Positions 8,953-18,700 of a DNA stretch of 64,000 nucleotides are shown in pieces. This stretch comes from CAYLMG01 sp964493425 (lineage in GTDB: Bacteria > Planctomycetota > Phycisphaerae > Sedimentisphaerales > Anaerobacaceae): positions 171,207-235,206 of the forward strand of contig CAZBMW010000002.1 of the NCBI GenBank assembly GCA_964493425.1, given 5' to 3'. The notes under the pieces were generated by a model. That model saw only the letters and a list, made by a program, of their open reading frames with translations, was not told the origin of the DNA and searched no databases. The translations under genes and the position numbers were made by a program. Each line of letters opens with the position of its first letter. Position 1 is the first letter of the stretch.

Positions 8953-9903
8953 TTAGAGACATTCTGCAGCTTTTCCATTACAGCCTAATACGTGTAATTT
9001 GTGCTTTACCATACTTTTAATGGCTACTCTTGCCGGACCAAGATATTTGCGGGGATCAAATTCTTCGGGATTCTCGGCAAAAACCTGCCTGATCTTAGCA
9101 GTAAGTGCCATTCTCAAATCCGTATCAATATTAACCTTGCAAATGGCCATTTTGGCGGCTTTACTGATGGCTTCTTCCGGAACACCCATCGCATCAGGCA
9201 TATTGCCTCCGTATTTATTAATCAAATCCTTGAATTCTTTTAGGACGCTGCTTGAACCGTGCATAACTAAAGGGAAACCCGGCAGCTTTTTGCTTATTTC
9301 TTCGATGACATCGAAAGCAAGTTTCGGTTCACTCTTGAACTTATAGGCCCCATGACTCGTTCCGACCGCGACCGCCAGCGAATCACAACCGGTGCTGTTT
9401 ACAAACTCAACCGCCTGGTCTGGGTCAGTCAGGTGTTTACTAACCTCGTCACTGCTCACGCCGGCTACGTCTTCTTCAATACCGCCCAACTGCCCAAGCT
9501 CGGCTTCAACTACAACACCATTTGAGTGAGCATATTCAACAACTTTCGCCGTCGTATCTACGTTTTGTTTGAACGGCAGAGTCGATGCGTCTATCATTAC
9601 GGAAGTGAAACCTTCGTCAACACATTGCTTGCATACCTCAAATGTATCACCGTGGTCCAGGTGTACCGCAATCGGTATGTCCGGATTTTCTTTAACCGCC
9701 ACATCGATGATGGCACGCAGATAACTCATGCTTGCATATTTACGAGCACCTCTTGATACCTGCAGGATAAGCGGTGCCTTTTCTTCGGCTATTGCATCCA
9801 CTATTCCTTGAGTGATTTCCATGTTGTTCACATTAAAGGCACCAACAGCATAGCCGTTTTTATAAGCCATCTCGAACATCTTTTTGGTATCGACCAGCGG
9901 CAT
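8953..9903 (-). CDS. fba: Class II fructose-bisphosphate aldolase
   Basis: Zinc-dependent aldolase cleaving fructose 1,6-bisphosphate to glyceraldehyde 3-phosphate and dihydroxyacetone phosphate in glycolysis/gluconeogenesis. 316 residues, typical of the class IIB enzymes. Metal and catalytic motifs: HLDHGDTFE near residue 80, HGAYKFKSEP near 185, and LVMHGSSSV near 215; the catalytic Asp is in HLDHG. The ATG at 9903 follows a full AGGAGG at seven-to-eight base spacing. Monocistronic, leftward. Confidence 0.96.
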   Translation of the reverse strand: MPLVDTKKMFEMAYKNGYAVGAFNVNNMEITQGIVDAIAEEKAPLILQVSRGARKYASMSYLRAIIDVAVKENPDIPIAVHLDHGDTFEVCKQCVDEGFTSVMIDASTLPFKQNVDTTAKVVEYAHSNGVVVEAELGQLGGIEEDVAGVSSDEVSKHLTDPDQAVEFVNSTGCDSLAVAVGTSHGAYKFKSEPKLAFDVIEEISKKLPGFPLVMHGSSSVLKEFKDLINKYGGNMPDAMGVPEEAISKAAKMAICKVNIDTDLRMALTAKIRQVFAENPEEFDPRKYLGPARVAIKSMVKHKLHVLGCNGKAAECL

Positions 9904-9998
9904 ACCTAAGCCTCCTTATCGAACTATACTAAACTCTTTATCAAACAGTTAAAACTTACAGACAAAAAAAAGTGCCGGACTTAAAGCAAGAACCAGTT

Positions 9999-12900
9999 TT
10001 AATAACCGGATGCACCTCCCAGTTCCATATATCTTTTTTCGCCGATTGCTAATTCCTTTATACCCTCAGGCCATATACTGAACATAACAGCTTGCCTGTC
10101 CAATGACTCGTCGACACTTATCGTAAATGCGCAGCTAACCCGGTGATATTTTCGTAATAGCGTTAAATCGCTTCGAATATTATCACCATAGTCAAGGTCA
10201 TATTGCTGCGAGAAAACCACGGTATAACGCGGGTCAAGAATATATGTAGCCGCAAAGGTAAAGGCATTCGAGCCTTTTTCTTCGAGCACCTGGATACGCC
10301 TTATATACCTGCTGCCAATATAATAGCTCAGATTTGGCCAGCATAACCGTGATATTCCGACGTTAAACTGCTGTACGACACCGCTTTGCATATCGAAATT
10401 TAAGTCACTTAAGACAGCCGTCGTATCGCTGACCCGCCAGATATAATCGGCGCTGAAGTAGTCGCGTCTCGGCCCATATAATTCGAAGTGGTGAAGCCCA
10501 CTTATCAGGTCTCCCTGGAAGATTTGGGGCGCAGAGAAGACACGAAGGGGCACTATCGGTTTTGCCCAGATATATCTGTCGGGCCCGGGCCCCGCATCAG
10601 ATACGCCGCCTGAACCTTCGACCCAGACGATGTCAGTATCCAGACGCATCCAGTCCACCGTTCGCTGGTCTCCAATAGGTCCTCTTTTTGTTTGTAAACG
10701 CTGCGACAGACCAATGCTTAACATATCCGGCTGGTCAACAACAGAGTCGCTTTCCTGTATAACTGTAGCTACCATGCTCGGCTGGATGATATGGCGAAGC
10801 TGATTTAAATCCCACAGGCGGGATTGGACATTCGGATAAACCTTCCACCAGGGTCTGGGGAAAACTCGAACGCCGGCTTCAGTAAGCCAAATCCTTTCCG
10901 AACCGAATTGACCCGTAAAACTGCCGTTAACAAGCGTCCTTCTAAAGCCGCTGCGGTCATCATAGCCGAAAGTCCCGGCAACGTATGGGACAACCTTCAC
11001 CGAATCCACATTGAGCGGCATATCGATTTCTGTTCGATAACTTATAAAGGTAAATGGATGCTTGTCGATTCGAATCGCATGGTTGTGGCCGACTTTCTGT
11101 CGAAGACGACTTATCTGTATGTCGCTGTAAAGTGTCAACCTATCTTCAAAGAAAGACTCTCCGACAAGATGATGCTCGACGGTCGGCAGCTCTTCCAATG
11201 TATCATCGAAATTATTTATCCTCCACTTACCCAGTATCGAAACAGCTCGGTTGCCCTCAATATTTTTCAGGTGGATATATGTCTCAGGTGTGTAAATGTT
11301 AAATTCGTTTCGAAAGAAACTTTCTGTGAAGTGCTCATCCGACGAATAGTTCATCTCGGTTGTAAGCTGCCACTTATAGGGCAGAAAATGTCTGTGTCTC
11401 CAAGATAGTCGGCCACGGAATTCCTTGTCGGGCTCAAGACCTTCCCGGCTACTGTGCCGGCCGAGGTCGTCTTTACCACGGTCTTTAATTACATAGCCCT
11501 GTATCCTGCCGAAGTAGTCTTCTTTTACATAATCAATATCAACGCCCACTCCAAAACCTCGTTTGCTGAAATAATCCGTCAATAAAGTGCTTTCAACTCC
11601 TTCAGGTTCCTCCAGTCCCAGCAGCCTGGAAAGGTACCACTGAATCTCAAGGGATGCCCCCCAGTCACTATCATAGCCGGTACGTACCTTTTTAATAGGC
11701 ACATCAGGCCTTTCAAGATTGCTTCGAATAAAAGGCCACCGAAAAATAGTCCTGTCACCCATCTTAAAGCGTACATCGTGCATCTCAGCTTCGTAACTGC
11801 TGTCCGAAATCGTACCTGCCTCCGTATCGCGTGCAGTCGTATCCGTGATGACAATAGCCGAAGCCGTTGCGGAAATCTGCGGCCTATGAAACTCACTGCT
11901 TGTCAAAACTGCATCTTCCGCTGCAAACCTGTTTTCCGACAGTCTCCTTAATTTGGCTGCGCGAACATATATCGGGATTCCCCGGTCGGCATCGAAGCTT
12001 CTCACCACTGCGTTTACTGCAATCGCAGTTGAGTTCTCGAAATCATAATACACCTCATCAGCCCGAGTTGTTCTCGAGCCTTCCGCCATCATCACATCGC
12101 CGGCTATATATATTGATTTTATAGCCCCCCTGGGAAGAATATCTTCTGAATCTGTATCTTCCTGGCCCATCGTTATTTGCTCTCTGGAGTAGAATACAAC
12201 AGCTCTGTCCGCCTGCAGCTCCAACAATCTGTCGCCTTCGTCCTGCTTTTGCCATAGATAGAACCTGCCGATTATTGTGGCCACATCAAGGTTGTCCTCG
12301 GTTCTGGCTGATTCTATTACAGGGACCGATTCTCCAACGGGCTCTATATGGACGGGGTAGATAAATTTCAGCTCTTTCTTTTTTGGTCTCTCTTTTGCTT
12401 TTTCCTGGACAACTGCCTTTTCAATAATACTTGGTTTAGCAATCTCCGGCTTCTTTTCAATCTTCTTTTTCTCTATCTTCTCTGTTATTTTTTCAGGCTC
12501 GAGTTCTTTTTTCTTCTCTACCCACTCTGGAACCATAGCTTCGCGTTGAATAACAAAAGCGGGCTTAATAGATGCGAATACCGATTCTGCTTTTTGGTAG
12601 AGCTCTAATCCACGAACGTCTTTTATTTCTCTATCGTCCGCTGTTATAAAAACTTCTCCGCTTACTTCAAACCAGACCGCCAGTGATTGGTCATCTTCAA
12701 ACTCTTTTTGCCTCAGGTTTACCGTTAGACCGCTCTTGGTTTTTTGAAAGGATACGTTGCCCGTCATATAAATCTTTGCTTCGTAATCGATATGTGTCCG
12801 CCCGTGAAAATCGCTCAATCTGCTTTTAAGCCAAACGACGGCCTTGTCACTCGAAAATTTATTACCGCCTATCGACATCACGAATCCATTGCCGAAGACA

Positions 12901-13115
12901 AGGCTGTGCTCGCCGGTACTAAGCTGATAACTAATAACAGTTTTTCCCTCGAGCCGCAGGTCAAGGCCGGCGAAGGCACCTGCCTTTCCACTTTCTATTC
13001 CGGACGAGTAAGGAATAGGCAGAAAATATATTGTCGCAATAAGTAACACAACCATTCTGGCCGTGTTACCGCGGGCTTCAAGGCCGTGGGACATAAATCG
13101 TTGACTTTTCGGCAT
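9999..13115 (-). CDS. LptD/OstA-like LPS-assembly outer membrane protein
   Basis: Predicted outer membrane beta-barrel related to LptD, which inserts lipopolysaccharide into the outer leaflet. 1038 residues. A signal peptide with hydrophobic core VVLLIATIYFLPIP, an OstA/LptA-like N-terminal part (residues about 45-160 and 270-430), a Lys/Glu-rich linker (about 200-255: EKKKIEKKPE...), and a C-terminal barrel of alternating strands ending aromatic-poor. The start at 13115 has AGAAGAGG only two bases before ATG; an ATG at 13055 would give a shorter signal peptide but no ribosome-binding site. The first 25 codons carry a copy of the dispersed hairpin repeat, an odd place for one. The family call rests on architecture, so LptD is likely rather than certain. 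Confidence 0.75.
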   Translation of the reverse strand: MPKSQRFMSHGLEARGNTARMVVLLIATIYFLPIPYSSGIESGKAGAFAGLDLRLEGKTVISYQLSTGEHSLVFGNGFVMSIGGNKFSSDKAVVWLKSRLSDFHGRTHIDYEAKIYMTGNVSFQKTKSGLTVNLRQKEFEDDQSLAVWFEVSGEVFITADDREIKDVRGLELYQKAESVFASIKPAFVIQREAMVPEWVEKKKELEPEKITEKIEKKKIEKKPEIAKPSIIEKAVVQEKAKERPKKKELKFIYPVHIEPVGESVPVIESARTEDNLDVATIIGRFYLWQKQDEGDRLLELQADRAVVFYSREQITMGQEDTDSEDILPRGAIKSIYIAGDVMMAEGSRTTRADEVYYDFENSTAIAVNAVVRSFDADRGIPIYVRAAKLRRLSENRFAAEDAVLTSSEFHRPQISATASAIVITDTTARDTEAGTISDSSYEAEMHDVRFKMGDRTIFRWPFIRSNLERPDVPIKKVRTGYDSDWGASLEIQWYLSRLLGLEEPEGVESTLLTDYFSKRGFGVGVDIDYVKEDYFGRIQGYVIKDRGKDDLGRHSSREGLEPDKEFRGRLSWRHRHFLPYKWQLTTEMNYSSDEHFTESFFRNEFNIYTPETYIHLKNIEGNRAVSILGKWRINNFDDTLEELPTVEHHLVGESFFEDRLTLYSDIQISRLRQKVGHNHAIRIDKHPFTFISYRTEIDMPLNVDSVKVVPYVAGTFGYDDRSGFRRTLVNGSFTGQFGSERIWLTEAGVRVFPRPWWKVYPNVQSRLWDLNQLRHIIQPSMVATVIQESDSVVDQPDMLSIGLSQRLQTKRGPIGDQRTVDWMRLDTDIVWVEGSGGVSDAGPGPDRYIWAKPIVPLRVFSAPQIFQGDLISGLHHFELYGPRRDYFSADYIWRVSDTTAVLSDLNFDMQSGVVQQFNVGISRLCWPNLSYYIGSRYIRRIQVLEEKGSNAFTFAATYILDPRYTVVFSQQYDLDYGDNIRSDLTLLRKYHRVSCAFTISVDESLDRQAVMFSIWPEGIKELAIGEKRYMELGGASGY
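13043..13089. repeat. Dispersed hairpin repeat, copy 2 (degenerate)
   Basis: Aligns along its whole length with the double hairpin at 1317-1362: both share TGGCCGTGTTA followed by CGGGCTTCAA and CCGTG. Here the first stem is broken (AACACAACC instead of AACACGGCC) and the second is changed. It lies inside the 5' end of the LptD-like gene and encodes residues 9-24 of the longer start form. Confidence 0.6.
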
Positions 13116-13372
13116 ATCCTCTTCTCTTATCTCGCTATGCTCAAATTTTTGCTTGCTAACGACAGTCCCGCAATTATATCTGCTCCTGTTTTAAAAGCCA
13201 GCAAAAATATGGTAGTCTCAAAAAAACCAACAGAAAAATATCGTTTTCAGAATTTCAGGCAGGAATAATAAGGGTTTGGGGATGAACTAAAACTAATAGC
13301 TTGATTTATTCATAATAATTAGGTAAAAATATACCATACAGAATACGCTAAAGTGCCTGGAATCTGAACCGT

Positions 13373-13645
13373 ATGGCTCGAAAAAGTCTTTCCACATACG
13401 AAAGAGGCGTGATTTCACGCTATTATAAACACCTTGATGAGATTATGCTCTCAAAAATCAGCGCTTCTGTTACTGAGCTGTATCTGGCAAAAACTGCTGA
13501 AAAGAAGAGACAGCTCTGGAACCGTGTGCACAAAGCTATGGAAAAGCTGAAAATAAAACCGGCTATTATTAACCACATAATGAAAAACCAGGATGTCGAA
13601 ATCTTGGCGAAAAATCTTCAGGACTGGCTTTCCGGGAAAAGATAA
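13373..13645 (+). CDS. Small basic alpha-helical protein upstream of PilT-like ATPase
   Basis: 90 residues, lysine-rich, predicted mostly helical; no known domain recognised. It ends two bases before the PilT-like ATPase gene, so the two are almost certainly co-transcribed and perhaps coupled. The start MARKSLSTYERG gives a short conserved-looking N-terminus; the ribosome-binding site before it is weak. The context suggests a role with the ATPase, but the sequence alone gives no function. Confidence 0.65.
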   Translation: MARKSLSTYERGVISRYYKHLDEIMLSKISASVTELYLAKTAEKKRQLWNRVHKAMEKLKIKPAIINHIMKNQDVEILAKNLQDWLSGKR

Positions 13646-13647
13646 GT

Positions 13648-14814
13648 ATGGCTGAAAACTATCCAGAAACCGCAAAGGTATATCACACCGAAAATACCGG
13701 TAGTCTGAGCATTCTGGATATGCTCCACTACTTCGAAGAAAAAGGTGCTATGCGTGTTTCCGACCTGCATATCAAAGTCGGAGTTCAGCCGACATATCGT
13801 ATCGATGGTGACCTGGTAAAGTTAAAAGGTTTGCCTGTTACAGAAGAAGTAGCAAAGCAGCTCGTCTATCCGTTATTGAGCGACGAAAAGGTAAACAAGC
13901 TTAAAAACGAGTACAGTGTGGATACCTCATACCGGCTCGGCGGACTACAGTTTCGGATCAATGTCTTCTGTGAAAATGACGGTATCTGTGCCGCCATCAG
14001 AGCGTTATCGCTCGATATTCCCAAGGTCGAAAAGGTCGGCTTTCCAAACAATGTTTGGGAAGATATCATTAATAAAAAACACGGCATGGTGCTCATCACG
14101 GGTATAACCGGCGCGGGAAAATCCACTACCATTGCTTCTCTTATCGACAGAATCAGCGAAAAAATAGCCTGCAGAATAATCACTCTCGAGGACCCCATAG
14201 AATACATCTTCAGACAAAAGCATTCGGTAATATCTCAACGCGAAGTTGGAAGGGATGTTAAATCATTCGTGGACGGGTTGCGGTCGATGATGCGGGAAGA
14301 CCCCGATATTATCTTTGTCGGTGAGATGAGGGACCCTGAGACTATCGCTATGACACTTATGGCCGCTGAAACAGGGCACCTGGTGTTCTCAACGCTCCAC
14401 ACAAGAGATGTCACAGGCACAATAACAAGGATTCTCGACTACTTTCCTGAGGGTAAACAAAGCGAGGTCAGAAACCAGCTTTCCCTCGGCCTTGCCTATA
14501 TAATAAGCCAGAAGCTCATTCCGCGAAAAGACGGTAACGGCAGGGTCGTCGCTATGGAAATTATGAACAACAACTATGCCTGTGCAAATCTGATTCGAAC
14601 CGGCAAAATAGAGCAGATTTACTCCCAACTGCAGACAAAAACGCAAAACAAGACCGGTGAAAAAATGCTGACGATGGAAAGCCACCTTGCAAGACTCGTT
14701 AAAGCGGATATTGTGGATTTGCTCGAGGCCCAGATGTGGGCCAACGATATAAAATGCTTTGTAGATGCTATGAAGCGTGAGCAGGCAAAACCAGACTATG
14801 AGCATAGAATGTGA
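13648..14814 (+). CDS. PilT-type secretion/retraction ATPase
   Basis: Hexameric traffic ATPase of the PilT/GspE superfamily, powering type IV pilus retraction or related movement at the cytoplasmic membrane. 388 residues. N-terminal PAS-like domain with DLHIKVGVQPTYRIDGDL near 35, Walker A GITGAGKSTT near 150, Asp box ITLEDPIEYIF near 175, Walker B DPDIIFVGEMRDPETI near 225 and His box TGHLVFSTLHT near 250. The PilT-type AIRAL arginine is visible, but the usual C-terminal AIRNLIRE motif reads NLIRTGKIEQIYS, which is close. No pilin or assembly genes are next to it, so it could serve gliding or a remote pilus locus. Confidence 0.93.
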   Translation: MAENYPETAKVYHTENTGSLSILDMLHYFEEKGAMRVSDLHIKVGVQPTYRIDGDLVKLKGLPVTEEVAKQLVYPLLSDEKVNKLKNEYSVDTSYRLGGLQFRINVFCENDGICAAIRALSLDIPKVEKVGFPNNVWEDIINKKHGMVLITGITGAGKSTTIASLIDRISEKIACRIITLEDPIEYIFRQKHSVISQREVGRDVKSFVDGLRSMMREDPDIIFVGEMRDPETIAMTLMAAETGHLVFSTLHTRDVTGTITRILDYFPEGKQSEVRNQLSLGLAYIISQKLIPRKDGNGRVVAMEIMNNNYACANLIRTGKIEQIYSQLQTKTQNKTGEKMLTMESHLARLVKADIVDLLEAQMWANDIKCFVDAMKREQAKPDYEHRM

Positions 14815-15703
14815 ATGCCCTAAGTGCGGCGCTCGAATGGCTTTTGCCGATGAAAAAGCCCAAACGCAACAGCATTGTCTAAGCTGCGGCCAGGCGTTAA
14901 TAATACCTTCCGAAAGCAATAAGACGCCCCTGATTGTCGAACAGCAGCCGGATATTGAACGAACCGAGCCAATCGAAGGTTTTTGTAAAGCTGTTTTCGT
15001 CGATAGCTGGAAGTTGTTCTTTGATACTCGCAATGCCACCTCTATTGTGTTTATAATCGCTGTAGTTTGCTTTAATTTTTTTCTTGCGCAATCGTTCTGC
15101 TGTAACTACGTCGCCTTCATCGCTGTTTGGGGCTGGCTGCTTGGTTTCTATCTGAATATTATCTATGAAACCGCTTTTGATGCAGACAAGCTGCCGGAAA
15201 TCTATCTCGGAACAAGCTTCACTTTTTTTTGGTATATTATAAAACCTTTTTTGATTTTCTTTTTCACTTTGATTTTTACATTATTGCCCTTTATCATCAC
15301 AGCCGCTATCTGTTGCAAGACAGGTATTATTGCGCCGGAAGCATTGAAAAATTTCAACGATTGGCCGATACTTTTAAAATTTCTATTTTTCCTGTGCTTG
15401 TTTTTCTTCCCCGCAGCAATTCTGGTCACAGCGGTCGCCAAGGATATTACCTTGCTGCGACCCGATTACATCCTTACACCTATAATCAAAGCCTTCTTCC
15501 CTTATCTGGTTACGGTTGTTTTACTGATTATTGCTGTTGTGATTGAATTAAACACCAGCCAGTTTGCCGGCGTGGAAGAAGAAACTTTTCTCTCCGCCGC
15601 AGGTAAGTTAACTGTTAATCTCGCTGTTCAGCTTTTTGCTATTATTACTATGCGCTCTATCGGCCTGTTCTATCGCCACTATACTTGCTATTTCAAATGG
15701 TAA
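14798..15703 (+). CDS. Zinc-ribbon membrane protein
   Basis: About 301 residues. An N-terminal zinc ribbon (CPKCG near residue 5 and CLSCG near 30) is followed by a soluble linker and about six hydrophobic helices from residue 70 on. The start could be the ATG at 14798 or the GTG at 14777; both overlap the 3' end of the PilT-like gene, so translation is coupled. The zinc-ribbon-plus-membrane layout is common in planctomycete and deltaproteobacterial proteins of unknown role. Function not assigned; operon context suggests membrane partner of the ATPase. Confidence 0.75.
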   Translation: MSIECECPKCGARMAFADEKAQTQQHCLSCGQALIIPSESNKTPLIVEQQPDIERTEPIEGFCKAVFVDSWKLFFDTRNATSIVFIIAVVCFNFFLAQSFCCNYVAFIAVWGWLLGFYLNIIYETAFDADKLPEIYLGTSFTFFWYIIKPFLIFFFTLIFTLLPFIITAAICCKTGIIAPEALKNFNDWPILLKFLFFLCLFFFPAAILVTAVAKDITLLRPDYILTPIIKAFFPYLVTVVLLIIAVVIELNTSQFAGVEEETFLSAAGKLTVNLAVQLFAIITMRSIGLFYRHYTCYFKW

Positions 15704-15712
15704 ATTTACTTT

Positions 15713-18700
15713 TCATAAATCGCCCTCAACAATTTCGAGCTTTTTGAATTTTTTCCAGAGGGCCTTGAAAATCCCAGGCTTTTTCAGGCCTTGATTCTGT
15801 TCAAGAACAGGCCCGCTCTTTAGAGAAAAATCTCCGTTATTCGGGTCAACTAAGCCCGGCTCAGCTTCTATCGGCGTTACGAACTGCTTTATATTTTCAA
15901 AATTAACTTTATTTTTCCAGAAGGTGTTCTTGGATATCCTGTTGGAATTTTTACCAGCCTCTTCGTGTAAAATTATTCCGCGGCCGTTTTTAAGGAAAAT
16001 ATTATCAGCAATTAAAAGTCTGCATGAGTCGCGCATTGAGATACCTGCATAACCCGAATCCGCGATGATATTATTTGTTATTGATACTTGTGAACGTGCA
16101 AAGCCGCTGATATTTGTCCCATTGCCCATAATTACATTATTTGTAATTGTTCCGCTCGCACTTTTACCGCCGAGGTATATACCTCTATTCTCATTGTTAA
16201 TTAAAAGATTATCTTCCACATAAAGTTTACCTCCGGTGCAGCGCACAGCGTGGAACTTTGAACCCGTAATAATATTTCCTTTGACGCGCAGCGTTGAGCC
16301 CGAATAGTTAGTCACACCCTGGTGGCCACTGTTGGCGATAACACTGTTTTGTAAAATACCTTCAGTGCCCTCGCCGAACTGGATTGTGTATTCGAAACCT
16401 TCAAATCGGCAATTATCAATATTAAGATTGGTAAAGCCCATGGCCCTTACAGCAAATGGCGACCTCTGAAAGTTACCCAGCGGCACAAAATTGCAGTTTT
16501 TTATCTGGGCTCTGCTATCTTTCGCAACTAAAGCAATGGGGTACTCGATATCTTTATCACTCGTCGCGAGCTGCCATTTGATAGTCAGGTTCTCAATTGT
16601 AACCACGCCCTTGCCTTTTGTATCCACGAAAATCGCGGGCTCATCGGCTGTTACCTCTATAATACAATCGTTTGCATCCTCGCCTTTCAGCCTGAGAGGT
16701 TTGTTTATCACAATAGGCTCGGTATAAATGCCTTTCGGAACAGTGACCATTTGGCCGGCCCTTGCCGAATCGATTAACTGCTGTAAATCGACCCGTTCTG
16801 ATTCACTCTTCTTTAGTGCATCTGCGTCTTGAGCCTGAACAGCAGGATTTCCAGCTTTGATTTGCACATTAAGCGGTTTTCTTGGTAGCGAGAACGGCAA
16901 ATTCAGCAGAATCTTACTTTTATGCTCGCCGCGAGGGACATCTTCTTCTCCGGGCCAATCGGGTATCCATTCGATGTCATTGATGTAGGTCGGGTAATTA
17001 CTCCCGCCGTGCCGGCCGGGAACAGCCCATTTTAAGTTGTGCCAATAAACGCCATTATCCTTAAATACAAGATTACTTATCCCGTCGATGTATGCCTTAA
17101 TGTGAATGCTTAACTTTTCGGTTGTGCCTGCACCAACCGGGGTTACATTAATAGTTACATCGTACCACCGGGCACCTCCCAAACGGTCGTCATCAAATGT
17201 CAGGATTAACTCGTAATCATTTTCTTCTGCTGGAAGCTGTGCGAGTCTGACTGGTTCACTTATTTCGGGCGATTCGGTTCGCACTTTTGGTTGTGGCTTT
17301 CCACCTTCGATTTGGACATCGGTTTTGAAATTCGGCTTTACTGAGACATTTTTGAATTCGACCCATTCGTAAGGCCGAGTCTGGAACTGAAATTTTTCGA
17401 TTTGCTCTAACTTCAGACTTGGAAATGTCCCGATAGATTGTCTCATCTGACTGTTGGATACCGAACCGGTATGGCCTTTCCAGGGATGGAGCTTGCCACT
17501 GTTATCAATTGCTACTATTCGCTGGGTAACATTTCGGCCAATTGTATCCGTCGTAAAAATCTGAACGCCTTGTTCAGTTTCAGACGCTTTTGTAAATGAA
17601 ACGCCGTTAACAATCTTAATCGACAGGCCGTCATGCTCGGCAACGGTTTTCCACGCACCTGCGGCGGCACCAAATTTAGCCGTCGTCGTCATCTGGTCAT
17701 CATCAAGTTTCGTTAGGACCGCTTCCCAGCCCTCGAGCTTCTGTCCCTTTTCATCGATAACATCACAGGAAGCTTCCGTGCGTTCTGCCCCTTCGATACC
17801 GTGATACCACAACGACATATCTTCAGGGCCGTCAACTTTGAACATAAATCCAATATCGCCGGCCTCTGGCCTCTGGTTCCATTTGGCGATTTTCAGACCT
17901 TTACCAAGTGGTAAACCGTCAGGCCTGTAACAATTAACGCCATTTTCGGTGTACTGGCATGTCCCCACCAATTCAACTGTCACACCGCTTGAAAGTGTTG
18001 CTATGAACCGCTTACTCTCGGGATATATTACAATCTGGTTTATTCTGTCGTCCTCGAACCAGAATAACAGCCAGTTCTGGTTGTAAAATATCTTGCTGTT
18101 TTTTTCACCTTTGAGCTTATAAAGAATCTGATTTTCAAAATGTTTTGTTAGGTCATCGACAGTTTGTTCTGACAGGGGCTTACCGTATTTTTCGAATACA
18201 TCATTAATTGTAGATTCAAGAGAAATTCCAGAGGTTAACTTGCCTTTGAAACCTTTATTTAGTCTTATTTCTTTTAATGAGCCGTTTTTATCAAACCAGA
18301 AATCTAATCCATATCGTTCTCGGTAACCAAGCCAGTATCCTTTTGTTTGTTTATCAGGTGTTTCCTTGTCAGGCGAACCTAATCTTGATTTTATAAATTC
18401 AACAGAGCAATTTGGATCGCCTAAAATAATCTCTTTAAAACCGATTCCTTCGGTAACATTAACGGAAGAATAATCGATATTGCTCTTCGGAACATTAGCC
18501 TTGGCCATTGGCAAAAGGAGAACACCAATGATGATAATTGCCATTAACCCTGCAAGACCGAGCTTAGCAGATTTCGGTATTGGTCTTGAAAGCATTCGGG
18601 TAATTCTGTTTTTCAATGCGCTTTTATTTTCAACAACACCGATAAGCCGCAGACTCAAAGCAGGCCTCTCGAAAGCAAGTTTTGCAACATTGACTAAAAT

